64,000 nt of DNA, taken from positions 62,001 to 126,000 of the forward strand of contig NZ_JAGIQA010000006.1 in NCBI RefSeq assembly GCF_017814975.1. Direction: 5' to 3'. How positions within the stretch are numbered: the first letter of the stretch is position 1; every line of letters starts with the position of its first letter. The stretch is from Cupriavidus consociatus. Lineage in GTDB: Bacteria; Pseudomonadota; Gammaproteobacteria; Burkholderiales; Burkholderiaceae. The notes beneath the pieces are model-generated. The model did not search any database. It was not told the DNA's origin and worked only from the letters and a program-made list of their open reading frames with translations. The position numbers and the translations under genes are program-made. Shown here in pieces: positions 20,169 through 29,246 of the stretch.

Positions 20169-22661
20169 GTGCGGTTACAACTCTGGCTGTGTGCAATCAG
20201 CCGGGGAGGTGCCGTGCGGGTGTTCGTGGCGGCGTTCGTCGCGGGATGCTGGGTGCTGCAGCAGCAGGCAACGCTGCCGCGGCAGGACATCGTGCGCATG
20301 GCCGCTTCCGGACTGGCGCTGGCCGGCATCGCGATGCTGGTGTGTGGCAGGCGCCTGCATCCGGCATGGCGAGGCCTGGTACTTGCCGTCCTGGCCTTTG
20401 GCGCCGCGCTCTGCTGGGCGGCATGGCGCGCCGACATGCGCTTGCGCGACTGGCTACCGGTCGCGCTTGAATCGCGCGATCTCGATGTGCGCGGCGTGGT
20501 TTCCGGATTGCCGTCCGAATCAGCGGGCGGCGTCCGCTTTGCGCTGACCGTCGAGGGGGCCGTGCCAGAGGGGGCGAAGGAGGCGGATGGGTCGGACGAA
20601 CCCAGGGCGAAGGTTCCTGGCCGGCTGCTTCTCCACTGGCGCGACGCGCCGCCTGACCTGTACCCCGGCCAGCGCTACACCCTGACGGTACGCCTGCGGC
20701 GCCCGCGCGGACTGGCCAATCCCTTCGGTTTCGACTATGCCTACTGGCTGCTGGCGCAGGGCTACGGCGCGACGGGTTACGTACGACGTGCGCATGATCC
20801 GCCGCAGGAGGCAACACGGGAACGCCTCGCATGGCGCATCGAAGCGTGGCGCGCGGCCGTGCGCGATCACCTGCGCGCGGCGCTGCCGGCCGATGCGCGC
20901 TATGGCCCCGTGCTGATCGCGCTGGTGATCGGCGACCAGCGCGGCATCGACACGGAAGACTGGCAGCTCTTCCGGCGTACCGGCATCAGCCACCTGGTCA
21001 GCATTTCAGGTTTGCACATCACCATGATCGCCGGCATGGCTGGCTCGTTCACCGGCATGCTGTGGCGGCATTCGTTCGGGCTGGGGCGAAGGCTGCGCCG
21101 GCCGCTGCCACTGCGGTTGCCGGCCAGGTATGCGGCCCTGCTGACGGCGGTAGCCGGTGCGGTGACATACGGACTGCTTGCCGGGATGCAGGTCCCCGCG
21201 TTGCGCACGGTGGCAATGCTATGCGTGGCCGCGCTGGCGGTATGGGCCGGGCGGGCGCCGCCGGCGTCGGTGGTGCTGGCCTGGGCGGCACTCGCCGCCT
21301 TGCTGCTGGATCCGTGGGCGGTGATGTCGCCGGGCTTCTGGCTGTCTTTCGGCGCGGTGGCGGTGATCTTTTACGCTGCCCGATCCGCGCGTGGCGCACC
21401 TGAAACCCGCTGGCAACGCCTGCGTGCCACGCTTGACGCCGCAGCGCGAACGCAATGGGCGGTGACAGCCGGACTGGTGCCGCTGACGCTGTTGCTGTTC
21501 CAGCAGGTGTCGGTGGCGTCGCCGCTAGCCAATGCAATCGCGATCCCGGTGGTCAGCCTGTTGGTGACGCCGCTGTCGCTGGCTGCCGCCGCCGCGCCGG
21601 CAATGCTGGCAGCGCCGTTGCTCGCCGTTGCGCATCAGGCCATGGTGTGGCTGGCCGCGTTGCTGGGTTGGCTTTCCGGTCTGCCGTGGGCCATCTGGGA
21701 AGCGCCGGCATCGGGTCCGTTGCCGCTGTTGCTTGCCTTGCTCGGGATTGCGCTGTTGCTGGCGCCGCCCGCCAGTACCGCGGCGCGTCTGCATGGCGGC
21801 CTGCTGGTATTGCCGCTCGTATTGGCGCGAGGCCCGCCCGTGGCGCATGGCGAGTTCCGCGCGATGATGCTCGACGTGGGGCAGGGGACCGCGGTGCTGG
21901 TGCAGACGCGTGCGCATGCGCTGCTGTACGACACGGGCCCTGGCTATGCATCGGGGGCCAGCGCGGGCGCGCAAGTGGTGGTGCCGGTGCTGCGTGGCCA
22001 GGGCGTTGGCCGGCTTGATCAGCTGATGGTCAGCCATGAAGACGCGGATCATGCCGGTGGTGTGGCGGACGTGTCGGCGGCGGTGGCCGTCGCGGCGCGC
22101 AGTACCGGCGCGCCGCCGGACCATGCGTTGCTCGGGCCACCAGCGTCGGGCTGGGCGCCGTGCGCGGCCGGTCAGCAATGGGACTGGGAGGGTGTGCGTT
22201 TTACGGTGCTGCATCCGCTGCCATCGCAGTCGCAGCAGGCGGCGATCGCCAGCAATGCCCGTAGCTGCGTGCTGAGCGTGGCGACGGGGCGGCATCGCCT
22301 GTTGCTGACCGGCGATATCGGCGTGGCCGAAGAACGCGCGCTGATCGACAGGCTGCCGCCCGAAGCGCTGCATGCCGACGTGATGGTGGTGGCGCACCAT
22401 GGCAGCGGCACCTCTTCCGGTGCCGAGTGGCTGGACGCGGTGCGGCCCCAGGCGGCGGTATTCCAGCTTGGCTATGCCAACCGCTACCACCACCCGCGTG
22501 CCGACGTATGGGAGCGCTACGGACGCGCCGGCATCGCGCGCTACCGCACTGACGAAACCGGCGCGGTGACCATGTCCACCGCGCCGGCGGGTTTTACGCT
22601 GTCGGGCTTCCGGCAGGCCGAGCCGCGTTATTGGCGCGCCCGGACGGATGCGCCGCGCTAG
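20169..22661 (+). CDS. comEC: ComEC/Rec2-type DNA uptake channel
   Basis: ComEC carries single-stranded DNA across the inner membrane in natural transformation. The 830-residue protein (GTG start 20169) has an N-terminal membrane and OB-like domain (DUF4131, about 15-200), the Competence channel domain with many hydrophobic helices (about 230-540; signature ISHLVSISGLHITM) and a C-terminal metallo-beta-lactamase-like domain (about 560-810). In the latter, MLDVGQGTAVLVQT and SHEDADHAGG retain the metal-binding HxxDxDH pattern, so nuclease activity is plausible. Its stop overlaps the hexR stop region by 4 bp, a tail-to-tail arrangement. Competence in this organism is not proved. Confidence 0.9.
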   Translation: MRLQLWLCAISRGGAVRVFVAAFVAGCWVLQQQATLPRQDIVRMAASGLALAGIAMLVCGRRLHPAWRGLVLAVLAFGAALCWAAWRADMRLRDWLPVALESRDLDVRGVVSGLPSESAGGVRFALTVEGAVPEGAKEADGSDEPRAKVPGRLLLHWRDAPPDLYPGQRYTLTVRLRRPRGLANPFGFDYAYWLLAQGYGATGYVRRAHDPPQEATRERLAWRIEAWRAAVRDHLRAALPADARYGPVLIALVIGDQRGIDTEDWQLFRRTGISHLVSISGLHITMIAGMAGSFTGMLWRHSFGLGRRLRRPLPLRLPARYAALLTAVAGAVTYGLLAGMQVPALRTVAMLCVAALAVWAGRAPPASVVLAWAALAALLLDPWAVMSPGFWLSFGAVAVIFYAARSARGAPETRWQRLRATLDAAARTQWAVTAGLVPLTLLLFQQVSVASPLANAIAIPVVSLLVTPLSLAAAAAPAMLAAPLLAVAHQAMVWLAALLGWLSGLPWAIWEAPASGPLPLLLALLGIALLLAPPASTAARLHGGLLVLPLVLARGPPVAHGEFRAMMLDVGQGTAVLVQTRAHALLYDTGPGYASGASAGAQVVVPVLRGQGVGRLDQLMVSHEDADHAGGVADVSAAVAVAARSTGAPPDHALLGPPASGWAPCAAGQQWDWEGVRFTVLHPLPSQSQQAAIASNARSCVLSVATGRHRLLLTGDIGVAEERALIDRLPPEALHADVMVVAHHGSGTSSGAEWLDAVRPQAAVFQLGYANRYHHPRADVWERYGRAGIARYRTDETGAVTMSTAPAGFTLSGFRQAEPRYWRARTDAPR

Positions 22662-23608
22662 CGGGGCTTGCGGCGTCGCGCGCGCGTGGCCACCGGGGCG
22701 GGCTGCGCCTCTGCGGCAGCCGGCTGGGCCGTGGCGCGGCCTCGGGCAGGCGGCAGCGTGCGTGCCGGCTCGGCGCCCGCGATGCGGCGCTCGCGCAGGT
22801 GCGCCTTGGCGCGCTGCAGCCCGGCGGCAACCGATTCCGCGCGCTCCAGTGCCACGCCCGCGGCCAGCACGTCGCCAAGCACCAGGTGGCTGATGCGGGA
22901 GGTCATCGGTGTATAGACCTCGCTGTCTTCCTCGACGTCGGAAAACACGCAGACATCGGCAAGCCTGGCCAGCGGCGAGCCGCTGTGGGTGATCGCGAGC
23001 ACGCTGGCGCCGCTGCTGCGCGCCAGCGTGGCGGCGGTCAGCATGTCCCAGGTGCGGCCGCTGTTGGAAACCAGTACCGCCACGTCGCCGGCGCCGAGCA
23101 GCGCTGCGGACATGCTGAATACATGGGGGTCGGAATAGGCGACGGTCGGGATGCCGAGGCGGAAGAACTTGTGCTGGATGTCGAGTGCAACGATGCCGGA
23201 ATTGCCGCAGCCGTAGAACTCGATGCGGCGGGCGCGGGCCAGCAGGTGGATGCCGTGTTCGATCTGGTCGGCCGACAGCGCGTTGCGCACGCTCATCAGC
23301 GTGGCGATGGTGCGGTCGAACACCTTGCCGGCTATGTCGGCGGGGCGGTCGTGGGCCTCCACGTCCTGGTGCACGAAGGGCATGCCGCCGCCGACGTTCT
23401 GGGCGAACTGCAGCTTGAACTCGCGGAAGCCGTCGTAGCCCAGCGCGGCGCAGAACCGAGCAATGGTGGGCTGCGACACGCCTGCGCGCTCGGCCAGTTC
23501 GGGCATCGACAGGCGGATTACGGCGGCGCCGTGCTCGGCGACGTAGTCCGCCAGTCGGCGTTCGGAGGGGCGGAGCGTGTCGTAGACGGCAAGGATTCGG
23601 TCGCGCAT
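22658..23608 (-). CDS. hexR: HexR-type transcriptional regulator (RpiR family)
   Basis: A 316-residue RpiR-family regulator with an N-terminal helix-turn-helix (about 1-80; VSQPTIARFCAALGYDG is the recognition region) and a SIS sugar-phosphate-binding domain (about 125-255; YGCGNSGIVALD, SNSGRTWDM). HexR proteins repress Entner-Doudoroff and glucose genes and are released by 2-keto-3-deoxy-6-phosphogluconate. The assignment rests on the protein and on two TGTAG-N5-CTACA palindromes between this gene and divergent edd. The last 40 residues are an Arg/Ala-rich unconserved tail. It is probably autoregulated by the proximal palindrome. Confidence 0.88.
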   Translation of the reverse strand: MRDRILAVYDTLRPSERRLADYVAEHGAAVIRLSMPELAERAGVSQPTIARFCAALGYDGFREFKLQFAQNVGGGMPFVHQDVEAHDRPADIAGKVFDRTIATLMSVRNALSADQIEHGIHLLARARRIEFYGCGNSGIVALDIQHKFFRLGIPTVAYSDPHVFSMSAALLGAGDVAVLVSNSGRTWDMLTAATLARSSGASVLAITHSGSPLARLADVCVFSDVEEDSEVYTPMTSRISHLVLGDVLAAGVALERAESVAAGLQRAKAHLRERRIAGAEPARTLPPARGRATAQPAAAEAQPAPVATRARRRKPR

Positions 23609-23646
23609 GGCGGCGGGCGGATATCAGGTTGGTCGGGCTTTTTGAT

Positions 23647-23661
23647 TGTAGATATTCTACA
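23647..23661. promoter_or_regulatory. HexR-like operator proximal to hexR
   Basis: TGTAG-ATATT-CTACA is a perfect 5-bp inverted repeat around an AT-rich centre, 39 bp before the hexR start. It fits the HexR box known from gamma-proteobacteria (TGTARTWWWAYTACA). It would allow autoregulation of hexR. Confidence 0.75.
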
Positions 23662-23796
23662 TCCGTTGGCGTGACATCATGTCCGGAATTGTGCATGACT
23701 GGCTGTCAGGGTTTGCCCGCAATCCTGGAGCCTGAACAGATGTTGGCGCCATTGTGATGCATGATCCAGTCGACGGCGGCATTGCTATCGGTAATA

Positions 23797-23813
23797 ATGT
23801 AGAAAATCTACAT
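23797..23813. promoter_or_regulatory. HexR-like operator proximal to edd
   Basis: ATGTAG-AAAAT-CTACAT is a perfect palindrome in its 6-bp arms, 51 bp upstream of the edd start. It has the same half-sites as the box at 23647, so the same dimer should bind both. Binding here would block edd transcription until the sugar-phosphate effector is present. Confidence 0.78.
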
Positions 23814-23863
23814 GCGATCGCGCCGCTTTGGTGCGACGCCCCGACAAAAGGAACGTCTCCGCC

Positions 23864-25759
23864 ATGCCCATCGCCGTCCATGCCGAGTTGTTGTCCGTCA
23901 CTGATCGCATCGTTGCCCGCAGCCGCGCCAGCCGTGCCGCCTACCTCGCGCGATGCGAGCGTGCGCAAGCCGAGCTGGGGCCGCTGCGCGGCATGTCCTG
24001 CGCCAATCTGGCGCACGGCTTTGCCGCGCTGCCCGCCAACGACAAGCTGAAGCTGCGCGTCGACCATGCGCCCAACCTCGGTATCGTGACCGCTTACAAC
24101 GACATGCTGTCGGCCCACCAGCCCTATGAGCGTTACCCCGGCGTGATTCGCGAAGCCGCGCGCGCTGTCGGGGCCGTGGCGCAGGTGGCGGGCGGCGTGC
24201 CGGCGATGTGCGATGGCATCACGCAGGGCAATCCCGGCATGGAGCTGTCGCTGTTCTCGCGCGATGCGATTGCCATGGCCACTGCCATCGCGTTGTCGCA
24301 TAACACCTTCGATGCGGCCCTGATGCTGGGCGTATGCGACAAGATCGTGCCGGGCCTGCTGATGGGCGCGCTGCAGTTCGGCCACCTGCCGGTCGTGTTC
24401 GTGCCGGCGGGCCCGATGGCTACCGGCCTGTCCAACAAGGAGAAGGCGCGCGTGCGCCAGCTTTACGCCACCGGCCAGGTTGGCCGCGATGCGCTGCTCG
24501 AGGCCGAGTGCCAGGCCTACCACGGCGCCGGCACCTGCACCTTCTATGGCACCGCCAACAGCAACCAGTTCCTGATGGAAATCATGGGCCTGCACCTGCC
24601 CGGCGCGGCCTTCGTCCACCCGGACAGCGGCCTGCGCGACGCGCTGACCGCAGCGGCGGCGCAGCGTGCGATCGCGCTGAGTGCGCGCGGCAGCGAGTAC
24701 CTGCCGCTGGCGCGCATCGTCGACGAGCGCGCCGTGGCCAATGCCATGGTCGGCCTGCTGGCGACGGGCGGCTCCACCAACCACACGATCCACCTGGTGG
24801 CGATGGCCCGTGCCGCGGGCATCATCATCGACTGGGACGATTTCGACCACCTGTCGCGCATCACGCCGCTGCTGGCGCGGGTGTACCCGAACGGCTCCGC
24901 CGACGTGAACCACTTCCATGCCGCCGGCGGTGCCGGGCTGATCATCCGCGAGCTGCTGCAGGCCGGGCTGCTGCATGAGGATGTGCAGACCGTCGCGGGC
25001 CCTGGCCTGGCACGGTACACGCAGGAGCCGGTGATGCGCGATGGCGTGCTGCAATGGCGCGAAGGGGCGACGGCAAGCGGCGACGCCCAGGTCGTTGCCA
25101 GCGCCGCGGCGCCGTTCTCACCCGAAGGCGGGCTGCGGCTGATGCAGGGCAACCTGGGTCGCGGCGTGATCAAGGTTTCGGCCGTGGCGCGAGAGCACCG
25201 CGTGGTGGAGGCGCCGGTGCGCGTCTTCGACGCGCAGGAAGCGCTGCAGGCGGCGTTCGACGCCGGCGAACTCAACGGCGACCTGATCGCTGTGGTTCGC
25301 TTCCAGGGCCCCAACGCCAACGGCATGCCTGAGCTGCACCGCCTGACGCCGGTGCTGGGCGCGCTGCAGGACGCCGGGCACAAGGTGGCGCTGGTGACCG
25401 ACGGCCGCATGTCGGGCGCGTCCGGCAAGGTGCCTGCGGTGATCCACGTCGGCCCCGAAGCACTGGCCGGCGGCGCGCTGGCCCGCGTGCGCGACGGCGA
25501 CCGTATCCGCGTCGACGCGGTGGCCGGCGTGCTGCAATGGCTGGGTGACGAGGTCGAGTTCGCTGCCCGCGAGCCGGCACTGGCGCCGGCCGACGAATTC
25601 GCCCGGTTCAGCCTTGGACGGGGGTTGTTCGGTTCGTTCCGGCGCCACGCGCGCGTCGCGGAAGAGGGGGGCAGCGCACTCGACCTGTCCGAAGCGGATG
25701 CCGGCACCGCGCCCGGCGCATCCGTGGCTGCCGTGGCGGCGCAATCCGTCGCACAATAG
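23864..25759 (+). CDS. edd: 6-phosphogluconate dehydratase (Entner-Doudoroff)
   Basis: Edd converts 6-phosphogluconate to 2-keto-3-deoxy-6-phosphogluconate using a [4Fe-4S] cluster. The 631-residue protein starts [16 protein letters not shown] and shows the IlvD/Edd family motifs: [17 protein letters not shown] near 78, the Cys-containing AMCDGITQG near 120, and [17 protein letters not shown] near 225. The NPxGxxxD-like [14 protein letters not shown] near 520 also belongs to the family. The presence of the TAYND and GTC segments separates Edd from dihydroxyacid dehydratase. It is divergent from hexR and followed by gntK. I see no eda aldolase beside it. Confidence 0.95.
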   Translation: MPIAVHAELLSVTDRIVARSRASRAAYLARCERAQAELGPLRGMSCANLAHGFAALPANDKLKLRVDHAPNLGIVTAYNDMLSAHQPYERYPGVIREAARAVGAVAQVAGGVPAMCDGITQGNPGMELSLFSRDAIAMATAIALSHNTFDAALMLGVCDKIVPGLLMGALQFGHLPVVFVPAGPMATGLSNKEKARVRQLYATGQVGRDALLEAECQAYHGAGTCTFYGTANSNQFLMEIMGLHLPGAAFVHPDSGLRDALTAAAAQRAIALSARGSEYLPLARIVDERAVANAMVGLLATGGSTNHTIHLVAMARAAGIIIDWDDFDHLSRITPLLARVYPNGSADVNHFHAAGGAGLIIRELLQAGLLHEDVQTVAGPGLARYTQEPVMRDGVLQWREGATASGDAQVVASAAAPFSPEGGLRLMQGNLGRGVIKVSAVAREHRVVEAPVRVFDAQEALQAAFDAGELNGDLIAVVRFQGPNANGMPELHRLTPVLGALQDAGHKVALVTDGRMSGASGKVPAVIHVGPEALAGGALARVRDGDRIRVDAVAGVLQWLGDEVEFAAREPALAPADEFARFSLGRGLFGSFRRHARVAEEGGSALDLSEADAGTAPGASVAAVAAQSVAQ

Positions 25760-25898
25760 CCTATGCACGCTCGTCGTTGCCGCCGGCGCGGGAACGACGG
25801 GAGCGGCCCCGGGCATTGGCCAGGGTCGCGAGGCCATCCGAAAACAAGACAGCACCACAGCAATACGGCAAGACGATACCAAGACCGACGGAGCAGAC

Positions 25899-26384
25899 AT
25901 GATCTATATCCTGATGGGCGTTTCCGGCAGCGGCAAGACCACGGTCGGCCAGCTGCTGGCGCAGCGACTGGGCTGCGGCTTCCATGACGCGGACGAATTC
26001 CACAGCGAGGCCAACAAGGCCAAGATGCATGCGGGCATCCCGCTGACCGACGAGGACCGCTGGCCCTGGCTGGCGGCAATGCGCGCCGCCATCGACGCGG
26101 CGCGCGCCGAAGGCCGGACTCACGTGTTCACCTGCTCGGCCTTGCGCCAGGCGTACCGCGACCGGCTGATGCCGCACGACGGCGGCGTGACCTTCGTCCA
26201 CATGAAGGGCGATGCCGCACTGATCGCCGGGCGCCTGTCCGCCCGCACCGACCACTTCTTCAATCCCGAACTGCTGCAGAGCCAGTTCGATACGCTCGAA
26301 GCGCCGCTCGACGCGCTGGAGCTCGATATCCGCCAGCCGCCCGAAGTCCTGGTGGACACTATCCTGCAGGCTTCCGCTCGCTGA
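25899..26384 (+). CDS. gntK: Gluconokinase
   Basis: GntK phosphorylates gluconate to 6-phosphogluconate, the substrate of Edd encoded just upstream. The 161-residue protein has the P-loop [11 protein letters not shown] at residues 7-17, the [14 protein letters not shown] segment that binds substrate, the [11 protein letters not shown] motif, and [10 protein letters not shown], all typical of the thermoresistant GntK/IdnK type. ATG 25899 was chosen because the P-loop must lie near the N-terminus; GGAG is 8 bp upstream. The 139-bp gap to edd holds no clear terminator, so the pair is likely one transcript ending at the hairpin after gntK. Confidence 0.93.
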   Translation: MIYILMGVSGSGKTTVGQLLAQRLGCGFHDADEFHSEANKAKMHAGIPLTDEDRWPWLAAMRAAIDAARAEGRTHVFTCSALRQAYRDRLMPHDGGVTFVHMKGDAALIAGRLSARTDHFFNPELLQSQFDTLEAPLDALELDIRQPPEVLVDTILQASAR

Positions 26385-26418
26385 ACCTTTCGCCCGCGAT
26401 CATCCGCTCCGTTCCATG

Positions 26419-26449
26419 ACGGCCGCCAGCTCCGCTGGCGGCCGTTTTT
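26419..26449 (+). terminator. Rho-independent terminator after gntK
   Basis: A 12-bp stem, ACGGCCGCCAGC with its complement GCTGGCGGCCGT, around the loop TCC, ends in TTTTT. It isolates the edd-gntK unit from the Anbu block. Confidence 0.88.
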
Positions 26450-26507
26450 GCGTGCGCTGGCAGACATCTTGCTAGCTCACTTTCCGTGCCGGCCACGGTC
26501 CGCAAGC

Positions 26508-26535
26508 TTGCGGCTTTCGCCGGTACAGGTATGCT
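26508..26535 (+). promoter_or_regulatory. Possible promoter of the Anbu block
   Basis: TTGCGG (26508-26513) and TATGCT (26530-26535) are 16 bp apart, an acceptable sigma-70 arrangement. It is the best candidate between the gntK terminator and the ATP-grasp gene. The predicted leader is about 155 nt. Confidence 0.35.
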
Positions 26536-26698
26536 GAAAGGGCCAGTGACTCGACAGCATCGCCGCGCCAATGCTCATCGGAGACCATCCCGGGCACCGC
26601 GCGGCGGGCTTGTGGCAGGACAGCCAGGTCAAACCAGGGCGGCCGGATGCGGAGCAGTGGCAGCACCCAGACGCCCACTACATGGAGGAACGGCCATC

Positions 26699-28174
26699 AT
26701 GGCGGGGCGGTTTTTCGACGAGATGCTGGACTGGCGCGCCGACGGGCCGCCCACGGTCATCCAGGCAGGGCAGGCTTTGCCCGACGGGGCGGTACGCCCG
26801 CATTACCGGCATTTCGCTGACTGGCTGGCGCGACAGTCCGGCGGCACCATGGACAACAAGCGGGCGGAAGCGGACCTGATCTTCCGGCGCGTGGGCATTA
26901 CCTTTGCCGTCTATGGCGACAAGGATGAGGCCAACAGCGGCACTGAGCGCACCATCCCGTTCGACGTGATCCCGCGCATTTTCCCGGCCAGCGAATGGGC
27001 GCTGCTCGAAAAGGGCCTGCGCCAGCGCGTGGCCGCGCTGAACCGGTTCATCCACGATATCTACCACGGCCAGGACATCATCCGCGCCGGCGTGATCCCG
27101 CCCGACCAGATCTACAACAACGCTCAATACCGGCCCGAGATGCTCGGCGTGAACGTGCCGCACGACATCTATGCGCACGTTGCCGGCATCGACGTGGTGC
27201 GTGCCGGCGAGGGCGAGTTCTACGTGCTGGAAGACAACCTGCGCGTGCCCTCCGGCGTGTCGTACATGCTGGAAAACCGCAAGATGATGATGCGGCTGTT
27301 CCCGGACCTGTTCGCGCGCAACCGTGTCGCGCCGGTGGCGCACTATCCGGACCTGCTGCTCGACATGCTGCGCGGCGTATCGCCGCAGGCGATCGCCGAT
27401 CCCACGGTGGTGGTGCTGACCCCGGGCATGTACAACTCGGCGTACTTCGAGCACGCCTTCCTGGCGCAGCAGATGGGCGTGGAACTGGTCGAAGGCAGCG
27501 ACCTGTTCGTCGAGGACGACCACCTGTTCATGCGCACCACGCAGGGGCCACAGCGCATCGACGTGATCTACCGGCGCGTCGACGACGACTTCCTCGACCC
27601 GCTGGTATTCCGGCACGATTCCGCGCTCGGCGCGGCCGGGCTGCTGTCGGTCTACCGCGCCGGCAACGTGACCATCTGCAATGCGATTGGCACCGGCGTG
27701 GCGGATGACAAATCGATCTATCCGTACGTGCCCGACATGATCCGCTTCTACCTCGGCGAGGAGGTCATCCTCAGCAACGTACCGACGTACATGTGCCGGC
27801 GCCCCGACGACCTGCAATACGTGCTCGAGCATATGGACGATCTGGTGGTCAAGGAAACCCACGGCGCCGGCGGCTACGGCATGCTGGTGGGACCGGCCGC
27901 GACGCGCGCCGAGATCGATGCCTTTCGCGAGGTGGTCAAGGCCAGGCCCGAGCAGTACATCGCGCAGCCGACGCTGGCGCTGTCGACCTGCCCGACCTAT
28001 GTGGAGTCGGGCATCGCCCCGCGCCATATCGACCTGCGCCCGTTCGTGCTGTCGGGCAAGGAGGTGCGCATGGTGCCCGGCGGGCTGACGCGCGTGGCGC
28101 TGCGCGAGGGCTCGCTGGTGGTCAATTCCTCGCAAGGGGGCGGCACCAAGGACACGTGGGTGCTCGAACGATGA
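26699..28174 (+). CDS. Circularly permuted ATP-grasp protein (type 2, COG2308-like)
   Basis: A 491-residue protein of the circularly permuted ATP-grasp group. It starts MAGRFFDEMLDWRADG after a GGAGG ribosome site 10 bp upstream. Recognisable family blocks are FAVYGDKDEANSGTERTIPFD near 75-95, the FYVLEDNLRVPSGVSYMLENR segment near 185-205 (nucleotide and metal site region), the KETHGAGGYGML loop near 390, and the C-terminal GKEVRMVPGGLTRVAL. ATP-grasp enzymes make amide or peptide-like bonds through acyl-phosphates. The downstream alpha-E, transglutaminase-like and Anbu genes are its known companions, so it probably builds a peptide-like product or tag. The substrate is unknown. Confidence 0.87.
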   Translation: MAGRFFDEMLDWRADGPPTVIQAGQALPDGAVRPHYRHFADWLARQSGGTMDNKRAEADLIFRRVGITFAVYGDKDEANSGTERTIPFDVIPRIFPASEWALLEKGLRQRVAALNRFIHDIYHGQDIIRAGVIPPDQIYNNAQYRPEMLGVNVPHDIYAHVAGIDVVRAGEGEFYVLEDNLRVPSGVSYMLENRKMMMRLFPDLFARNRVAPVAHYPDLLLDMLRGVSPQAIADPTVVVLTPGMYNSAYFEHAFLAQQMGVELVEGSDLFVEDDHLFMRTTQGPQRIDVIYRRVDDDFLDPLVFRHDSALGAAGLLSVYRAGNVTICNAIGTGVADDKSIYPYVPDMIRFYLGEEVILSNVPTYMCRRPDDLQYVLEHMDDLVVKETHGAGGYGMLVGPAATRAEIDAFREVVKARPEQYIAQPTLALSTCPTYVESGIAPRHIDLRPFVLSGKEVRMVPGGLTRVALREGSLVVNSSQGGGTKDTWVLER

Positions 28175-28241
28175 CGACGACAGCCCATCACGCGGCCGGG
28201 ACCGGCAACAACGCCGCCGCCGCCATGCGAGGAGAGCCCAC

Positions 28242-29195
28242 ATGCTGAGCCGTACCGCCGACCACCTGTTCTGGATGGCCCGCTACACCGAGCGCGCGGA
28301 AAACACCGCGCGCATGCTCGACGTCAACTACCAGACTTCGCTGCTGCCGCAGTCGGCCGAGGTGGCCGAGCAGGGCTGGTGGGCCATGCTCGATATCTCG
28401 GAGCTGACGCAGGCCTTCGACCACAAGTACGGCCTGCTGTCGCGCGACGATGTGATCGATTTCATGGTGCGCGACATGACCAACGTGTCTTCGATCATGA
28501 GTTGCCTGCGCGCGGCACGCGAGAACGCGCGCGCGGTGCGCGGCTCGCTGACCACCGAAGTCTGGGAAACCGTCAACACCACCTGGCTCGACGTGCAGCG
28601 CATGATTGCCGACGGCGTGCTCAGGGAAGACCCGTCGCGCTTCTTCGAGTGGGTCAAGTTCCGCTCGCACCTGGCGCGCGGCGTGCAGTTCGGCACCATG
28701 CTCAAGGACGATGCCTTCCACTTCATGCGGCTGGGCACCTTCCTGGAGCGCGCCGACAATACCGCGCGGATCCTCGACGTCAAGTTCCAGGCCTCGGGCA
28801 GCGACGACAGCAATCCCAACCGCGAGCAGAATGACTTCTACCACTGGGCAGCGGTGCTGCGCTCGGTGTCCGGCTTCGAGGTCTACCGCAAGGTCTATCG
28901 CGCGGTGGTCACGCCCCAGCGCGTGGCCGAACTGCTGGTGCTGCGCCCCGACATGCCGCGCTCGCTGGTGTCGAGCATGGACGAGGTGGTGACAATCCTG
29001 GCCATGGTGAGCAACCAGCAGTCGGCGGAGACCGAGCGGCAGGCTGGTAAACTCCACGCCGACCTGAAGTACGCGCGCATCGACGATATCTTTGCCGTCG
29101 GCCTGCACGCGTACCTGACCAGCTTCCTGGAGCGCATCGGCGATCTCGGCAATGGCATCAGCCGGGATTTCCTGGTGCCGCTGCAGGCAGCCTGA
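28242..29195 (+). CDS. Alpha-E domain protein (DUF403, COG2307-like)
   Basis: A 317-residue all-helical protein, starting MLSRTADHLFWMARYTERAENTARML, which is the hallmark N-terminus of the alpha-E family, rich in conserved Glu and Arg (YTERAENTAR, then FLERADNTARILD near 170). The two similar ERA(E/D)NTAR motifs suggest an internal duplication. The family has no known biochemical activity to my knowledge, but is nearly always encoded beside the circularly permuted ATP-grasp protein, sometimes fused with it, so it likely forms a complex with it or holds its product. The gene is 67 bp downstream of the ATP-grasp gene. Confidence 0.87.
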   Translation: MLSRTADHLFWMARYTERAENTARMLDVNYQTSLLPQSAEVAEQGWWAMLDISELTQAFDHKYGLLSRDDVIDFMVRDMTNVSSIMSCLRAARENARAVRGSLTTEVWETVNTTWLDVQRMIADGVLREDPSRFFEWVKFRSHLARGVQFGTMLKDDAFHFMRLGTFLERADNTARILDVKFQASGSDDSNPNREQNDFYHWAAVLRSVSGFEVYRKVYRAVVTPQRVAELLVLRPDMPRSLVSSMDEVVTILAMVSNQQSAETERQAGKLHADLKYARIDDIFAVGLHAYLTSFLERIGDLGNGISRDFLVPLQAA

Positions 29196-29246
29196 CATGG
29201 GCACGCCGGTGGCGACCATGTGCTGCCGCCGCCGCGCCCTGATACC

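Larger units (their letters stand above)
26385..26698. other. Intergenic stretch between gntK and the Anbu block
   Basis: This 314-bp stretch holds the gntK terminator (26419-26449), a possible sigma-70 promoter (26508-26535) and about 155 bases of untranslated leader with a ribosome site GGAGG at 26684-26688. I see no conserved coding sequence or strong RNA structure in the leader. Confidence 0.6.

Noticed and set aside
21525..23696. A 723-codon minus-strand frame across comEC and hexR
   Set aside because: It overlaps hexR in another frame and comEC in antisense; the product is Arg-rich low-complexity and has no family resemblance.
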